64,000 nucleotides of DNA from NCBI GenBank assembly GCA_020637445.1, contig JACJVZ010000001.1:620001-684000 (forward strand), in the 5' to 3' direction. Of the stretch, positions 59,877-64,000 are shown piece by piece (the stretch's first letter is position 1; the number at the start of each line of letters is the position of its first letter). This DNA is from Calditrichota bacterium (GTDB taxonomy: Bacteria > Electryoneota > RPQS01). Below the pieces are notes generated by a model. It made no database searches. It saw only the letters and a list, made by a program, of their open reading frames with translations, and was not told the origin of the DNA. Position numbers and translations under genes: made by a program.

Positions 59877-60983
59877 ATGTTTGTAGAATTAGGCATAATC
59901 GTCGGCAAAATTGCTTGGGTGCTGGTCAATATCTTGAACGGCGCCGGTATTTTGACGTGGGTTGAACGCAAGCAGAGCGCGCTCATATCCGACCGTATCG
60001 GCGCGAACCGCGCCTCGATTCTGGGAATCAAGTTGCTCGGATTGGTCAATTCTCTCGCGGACGCGCTAAAGCTGATTTTCAAGGAAGACTTCGTGCCGCC
60101 GAAGGGCATCCGTTCGCTGCATTTCCTTGCGCCGATATTTGCGATGGCTCCGGTCTTCTTGACAATGGCCGTGATTCCGTTTGGTCCTCCGGTGGAGATT
60201 TTTGGCCGCGAGGTCAAACTGCAAATTCTCGACATGGACATCGGCGTGCTCTATATTCTCGCGTTTGGATCAATTGCGGTGTATGGCGCACTGCTCGCGG
60301 GATGGGCCTCAAATAGCAAATACGCTTTGCTGGGCGGCATGCGAGCCTCAGCGCAGATGATTTCTTACGAGATTATTCTGGGCCTGTCATTGATTGGACC
60401 GATTCTGGCCTTCGGCACGATGGAGCCCGGCGCGATGGTCTTTGCACAAAACGAATATTTCTTCGGCTGGATTCCCAAGTGGGGAATCATCGTGCAGCCG
60501 ATTGCTTTCTTATTGTTCCTGCCTGCGGCGATGGCCGAGACCAAGCGCGCGCCTTTCGATATGCCCGAAGGCGAATCGGAAATTATCGGTTTTGCAACCG
60601 AGTATTCCGGTATGCGCTGGGGTATGTTCTTCCTGGGCGAGTTTGCCGAAATCGTGGTGCTTGCGGCCGTAATGACAGCGGTGTTCTTCGGCGGCTATCA
60701 CATTCCGTGGCTCTTCGATGCGACCGAGATGGCGGGGCAGGGCGGCTTCCATTTCCCGTGGGGCATGTTCGTGCCGCTGGGTGAATGGACGATTGTGATT
60801 CTGCGCGTGATTGCCTTCGGCGCGAAGCTGTCGATTTTGATGTGGCTGCAAATGCAGATTCGCTGGACGTTCCCGCGTTTCCGCTATGATCAACTGATGC
60901 GAGTTTCCTGGAAAGAGATGATGCCGATTGCGCTTTTGAATATCGCCGTTACCGGTCTTGTGATTCTATGGTTGGGGAAATAG
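59877..60983 (+). CDS. nuoH: NADH-quinone oxidoreductase subunit H
   Basis: 368 aa from ATG 59877, five bases after the nuoG stop. About eight membrane helices. Quinone-site motifs GILTWVERKQSALISDRIGANR and ETKRAPFDMPEGESEIIGF carry the conserved Glu/Arg cluster; the first is given here only in part as WVERKQ. Links peripheral and membrane arms. Confidence 0.96.
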   Translation: MFVELGIIVGKIAWVLVNILNGAGILTWVERKQSALISDRIGANRASILGIKLLGLVNSLADALKLIFKEDFVPPKGIRSLHFLAPIFAMAPVFLTMAVIPFGPPVEIFGREVKLQILDMDIGVLYILAFGSIAVYGALLAGWASNSKYALLGGMRASAQMISYEIILGLSLIGPILAFGTMEPGAMVFAQNEYFFGWIPKWGIIVQPIAFLLFLPAAMAETKRAPFDMPEGESEIIGFATEYSGMRWGMFFLGEFAEIVVLAAVMTAVFFGGYHIPWLFDATEMAGQGGFHFPWGMFVPLGEWTIVILRVIAFGAKLSILMWLQMQIRWTFPRFRYDQLMRVSWKEMMPIALLNIAVTGLVILWLGK

Positions 60984-60984
60984 A

Positions 60985-61581
60985 ATGATTGGAGTCAAAC
61001 AAGTTCGCGAAGTAAAACTTAGTGCGTGGCAGAACACGTACTACCCGGAACTGATTCGCGGCATGTGGGTGACGACGAAGCATTTCTTTGTGAACTTTTT
61101 CAGATTTTGCGGACGCGCAGTGGGTATCAAGACCAAACGCCCGCTGGTGACGTTTCAATATCCCGAAGAGCGCAGACCTATTGCTCCGCGCTGGCGCGGA
61201 CGACACAGATTGATGCTCAGACCAGACGGTGCGCCGCGCTGCGTGGCCTGCATGATGTGTGAAACTGCCTGTCCGGACAAGTGCATCTATATTACGGCGG
61301 GCGAATCGCTCGACGGCAGAATCGAAAAGTACCCGGTCGCGTTTGAGATAGATTTGCTGCGCTGCTGCTTTTGCGGCATGTGCGTGGAGGCCTGTCCCGA
61401 GGACGCGATTCGGATGGATTCAGGCTACATAGATTTAGGTGGAATGAGCCGTTCCGAGTTCTATATGGACAGGGACTTCATGCTAAAGGACTCGGCGCTG
61501 ACGACGCATTCGCAGTATCGCGGAGAGCTAGACGGGGTGGTCGTAACCCGCGTGGATCTGCTGGCGCAGGCGAAGCACTAA
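60985..61581 (+). CDS. nuoI: NADH-quinone oxidoreductase subunit I
   Basis: 198 aa ferredoxin-like subunit with two [4Fe-4S] clusters, N6a and N6b: CMMCETACPDKCIYI and CCFCGMCVEACPEDAI. The nuoJKLMN genes do not follow; an unrelated reductase comes next, so the membrane arm must be encoded elsewhere. Confidence 0.96.
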   Translation: MIGVKQVREVKLSAWQNTYYPELIRGMWVTTKHFFVNFFRFCGRAVGIKTKRPLVTFQYPEERRPIAPRWRGRHRLMLRPDGAPRCVACMMCETACPDKCIYITAGESLDGRIEKYPVAFEIDLLRCCFCGMCVEACPEDAIRMDSGYIDLGGMSRSEFYMDRDFMLKDSALTTHSQYRGELDGVVVTRVDLLAQAKH

Positions 61582-61611
61582 GGGCTTGCGCGAATAACTT
61601 GGAACTAAGGC

Positions 61612-61641
61612 GAGCCGTACGGGAGTAGTTCCGTGCGGCTC
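61612..61641 (+). other. Strong stem-loop between nuoI and the FMN-reductase gene
   Basis: An 11-bp stem with one G-U, 61612-61622 pairing with 61631-61641, loop of 8 nt. It has no U-tract, so it is more likely an RNA processing/stability element or weak terminator than a classical terminator. Confidence 0.4.
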
Positions 61642-61664
61642 AAGCGTATCGTAGGGGTAACGTC

Positions 61665-62636
61665 ATGAGAGCCGCGGAGCCGTACTGGCCTTCCCACAAA
61701 CTTCAACAGCTCTTCGGAACTCGCTATCCTATCGTGCAGGCCGGTATGGTTTGGACGTCGGGATGGAAGCTGTGCGTGGCATCTTCAAAAGCAGGATGTT
61801 TGGGAATGATCGGCGCGGGGTCGATGAAGCCTGATCTGCTGCGAGAGCATATTCACAAAACGAAAACTGAACTAGGCTCTGAGCTTCCTTTCGCCGTCAA
61901 TGTTCCTTTGCTGCGCGGCGACGTCGAAGAACTGATTCAAGTTTGCATCGACGAACAAATCAAAATCGTTTTTACATCTGCCGGAAATCCGGCGCTCTTC
62001 ACGGAGAGATTTAAAAACGCCGGTGCAGTGGTTGTGCATGTTGTCCCGACGGCGAAGCTTGCCAAGAAGTGCGAACAGCGCGGCGTAGACGCGGTGGTTT
62101 GCGAAGGCACGGAAGCGGGCGGACACAACGGCGCGGATGAAATCCCCACATTTGTGCTGGTGCCGCAGGTGCGTGACGCTGTGGAGATTCCCGTGATTGC
62201 CGCCGGTGGAATCGCGGACGGACGGGGAATGCTCGCGGCGTTTGCGTTGGGCGCGGACGGTGTTCAAATCGGAACGCGCTTCGCCGCGACGGTGGAATCC
62301 TCTTCACATGATCGTTTTAAACAAGCAATTGTTGAAGCAGGCGAAACGGATACGGTTTTATCTTTGAAGAACATCGGTCCGACGCGCATGATCAAGTCGC
62401 CGTTCGCTCTTGAATGTGTGGACTTTGAGAAGCGCGGCGCGACTCCGGATGAGACACGCGTGTTGCTTGACCGCAAGCGCGAAATGAAGGGAATGTTCGA
62501 AGGCAACTGGGACGAGGGACAATTCGAAGCTGGGATGGGCGTCGCTCTGATTCACGACGTTCCGACGGTGGATGCAATGGTCGCTCGTCTTTTGGATGAG
62601 TATCGCGAGGCGCATGCCCGCATGACAGGACAATAA
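61665..62636 (+). CDS. FMN-dependent nitronate monooxygenase / FabK-like enoyl reductase
   Basis: 323 aa TIM-barrel flavoprotein. Motifs are PIVQAGMVWTSG (about 21-32), CEGTEAGGHNG (about 145-155), VIAAGGIADGRGMLAAFALG (about 177-196) and DGVQIGTRFAATVES. Family members either oxidise nitronates or act as the enoyl-ACP reductase FabK. These motifs do not separate the two. Followed nine bases later by panD. Confidence 0.75.
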   Translation: MRAAEPYWPSHKLQQLFGTRYPIVQAGMVWTSGWKLCVASSKAGCLGMIGAGSMKPDLLREHIHKTKTELGSELPFAVNVPLLRGDVEELIQVCIDEQIKIVFTSAGNPALFTERFKNAGAVVVHVVPTAKLAKKCEQRGVDAVVCEGTEAGGHNGADEIPTFVLVPQVRDAVEIPVIAAGGIADGRGMLAAFALGADGVQIGTRFAATVESSSHDRFKQAIVEAGETDTVLSLKNIGPTRMIKSPFALECVDFEKRGATPDETRVLLDRKREMKGMFEGNWDEGQFEAGMGVALIHDVPTVDAMVARLLDEYREAHARMTGQ

Positions 62637-62644
62637 GGAACGTT

Positions 62645-63025
62645 ATGTTGCGCGAAATGCTCGGCGGAAAAATTCACTCCGCCACACTTACGGAAACGAA
62701 ACTCGATTATGAAGGCAGTTGTGCCATCGACCGCGACTTATTGGATGCGGCGGGCATAGCGGTCTACGAGCGCGTTCACGTCTACAACATCACGAGCGGA
62801 GCGCGGTTGGATACCTATGCGATTCCCGCCAAGCGCGGCTCCGGCAAAGTCGGTTTGAACGGCGCGGCGGCGCGCTTGGGTCAAACCGGCGACAAGGTGA
62901 TCATCGTCAACTTCGTGCAGCTTAGTGACGAAGAATTGCCGAAACACCGCTGCAAAGTCGTGCTCGTGGACGGGAAGAACCGCATTACGAAATTGATTGA
63001 ACACAAAAGTGAGCGTCCAAAATGA
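62645..63025 (+). CDS. panD: Aspartate 1-decarboxylase
   Basis: 126 aa pyruvoyl enzyme making beta-alanine for pantothenate and coenzyme A. The self-cleavage site is Gly24-Ser25 in YEGSCAID. HSATLTE before it and GLNGAAARLGQTGDKVIIV after it match the family. The stop overlaps the next start as ATGA. Confidence 0.95.
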   Translation: MLREMLGGKIHSATLTETKLDYEGSCAIDRDLLDAAGIAVYERVHVYNITSGARLDTYAIPAKRGSGKVGLNGAAARLGQTGDKVIIVNFVQLSDEELPKHRCKVVLVDGKNRITKLIEHKSERPK

Positions 63026-64000
63026 AGATCACTGCGCGAAACGGGAATTTGATTGGCAAGCCCGGTGCGATTGCCGTTTGTCTTTTCGAGGATGAAGTCA
63101 AATCGCTCAAACTCGCTGGACTGAACAAAAAGACCGTCGATGAGCTAAAGAAGCTGATTAAGTCTGCGCAATTTTCCGGCGGCAAGAAGGAAACACTGAC
63201 GCATTTTGCTCAAGGCACTCAGGCTCCACTGCTGATTTTGCAGGGACTGGGCGAGCGCAGCGAGTTCACCTGGTTGAAACTTCGCCACTCCGTGGGCAGC
63301 GTGATCCGCGAAGCCAAAGGCAACAAGGCGAAAAGTTTGGCGCTGTTCAGCGCCGCGTCGTTCGATTCCGATTTAGAAGCAGACACGACCGCGAAGGCGA
63401 TTGTCGATGCTCTTGTGCTGGGACACTGGAGTTTTGAGCATTACAAGTCGGCGAAAAAGCCCGGTCATGCGGTTGCGAACGTCGATGTGTATTTCAGCAC
63501 TCTTGCGCGCAAGAACGCCGCGACGAAGGTGATACCTGCGGCGCAAATCATGGCTGAAGCGCACAATCTTTCGCGAGACTACGGCACGCATCCGACGAAT
63601 GTCGTGACGACGGACTATTTGAAGGCAGAAGCACAAAAGCTCTCGAAACAAGGGGTAAAAGTTTCAACGCTCGAGCGCAATGACTTGAAGAAACTCGGCA
63701 TGAATCTGATTCTTGCCGTGGGGCAAGCGAGTGTGATGCCGCCGCGTGTGATCATCATGGATTACAATCCGCGTGGCGCGAAGAAATCGCTTGCGCTCGT
63801 TGGTAAGGGGTTGGTGTTTGACACGGGCGGACTGAATATCAAGGTCGCGATGATGGAAGAGATGAAGAGCGACATGTGCGGCGCGGCGGCGGTGCTGGCC
63901 GCGATGCATGCCGTCGCCAAATTGAAACCGCAACAGCGCGTCATCGGCGTGATCGGCACGTGCGAAAATGCGATCAGCGGCGATGCCTATCGTCCCTCCG
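63022..64000 (+). CDS. pepA: Leucyl aminopeptidase (M17), 3' end outside window
   Basis: 326 complete codons are present and the frame is open to the window end. The N-terminal macro-like domain (about 1-160) is divergent. The catalytic M17 domain begins at about 175 with NLSRDYGTHPTNVVTTDYL, then LVGKGLVFDTGGLNIK and MKSDMCGAAAVLAAMHAVA, which carry the metal-binding Lys/Asp residues. It hydrolyses N-terminal residues from peptides. The remaining metal Glu and carbonate-binding Arg fall outside. Confidence 0.9.
   Translation, partial: MKITARNGNLIGKPGAIAVCLFEDEVKSLKLAGLNKKTVDELKKLIKSAQFSGGKKETLTHFAQGTQAPLLILQGLGERSEFTWLKLRHSVGSVIREAKGNKAKSLALFSAASFDSDLEADTTAKAIVDALVLGHWSFEHYKSAKKPGHAVANVDVYFSTLARKNAATKVIPAAQIMAEAHNLSRDYGTHPTNVVTTDYLKAEAQKLSKQGVKVSTLERNDLKKLGMNLILAVGQASVMPPRVIIMDYNPRGAKKSLALVGKGLVFDTGGLNIKVAMMEEMKSDMCGAAAVLAAMHAVAKLKPQQRVIGVIGTCENAISGDAYRPS

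Overview
The window is about 64 kb of compact, gene-dense bacterial chromosome with moderate GC. It carries no phage, insertion sequence or CRISPR array. The organism looks like an uncultivated, Gram-negative member of the Fibrobacteres-Chlorobi-Bacteroidetes (FCB) superphylum. The basis is several secreted proteins with C-terminal sorting domains of the type IX secretion (T9SS) kind, a PorV/PorQ-like outer-membrane protein, TonB proteins, a SpoVG homologue and a single-chain glycyl-tRNA synthetase. Phylum-level placement is inference. Start codons are often TTG, and neighbouring genes commonly overlap by 4 bp (ATGA).

Layout. (1) 1-16.2 kb, plus strand: two tandem TonB proteins, a PstS-like lipoprotein, gcvT, comB, ftsK, a LolA-like protein, a lipid-flippase-like membrane protein, a BY-kinase polysaccharide regulator, then ispE, spoVG, tRNA-Gln, prs, rplY, pth, rpsF, ssb and rplI. 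rpsR is absent from its usual place. (2) 16.2-26.3 kb, minus strand: a surface-protein set (an OB-fold secreted protein, a PorV-like protein and an HhH outer-membrane protein) running into rsmA, recO, glyS and a methyltransferase. (3) 26.5-32.1 kb, plus strand: a lytic transglycosylase, selD with an in-frame UGA read as selenocysteine, asd, and a secreted BNR-like protein. (4) 32.1-47.0 kb, minus strand: tRNA-Ala and SRP RNA, then dnaX-recR-pgsA-pgpA-cinA-thpR-SRPBCC-recA-OMP-recX-OMP-alaS-gmhA-batA-like. (5) 47.1-64 kb, plus strand: a Cys-rich T9SS cargo, two DUF3857/transglutaminase-like proteins around a membrane protein (the second lacks the catalytic Cys and His), nuoABCDEFGHI, an FMN enoyl-reductase/nitronate-monooxygenase-like protein, panD and the start of pepA.

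How it fits together. Most genes are housekeeping: DNA repair and replication (recA, recX, recO, recR, dnaX, ssb, ftsK), translation (tRNAs, SRP RNA, glyS, alaS, ribosomal proteins, pth, rsmA), respiration (the nuo peripheral arm plus nuoA and nuoH) and precursor synthesis (ispE, prs, asd, panD, pgsA/pgpA). The accessory interest lies in selD, which implies a selenocysteine-decoding genome; in a surface operon whose two large products both carry nucleic-acid-binding-type folds; in the paired active and inactive transglutaminase-like proteins; and in short outer-membrane genes inserted between recA, recX and alaS.
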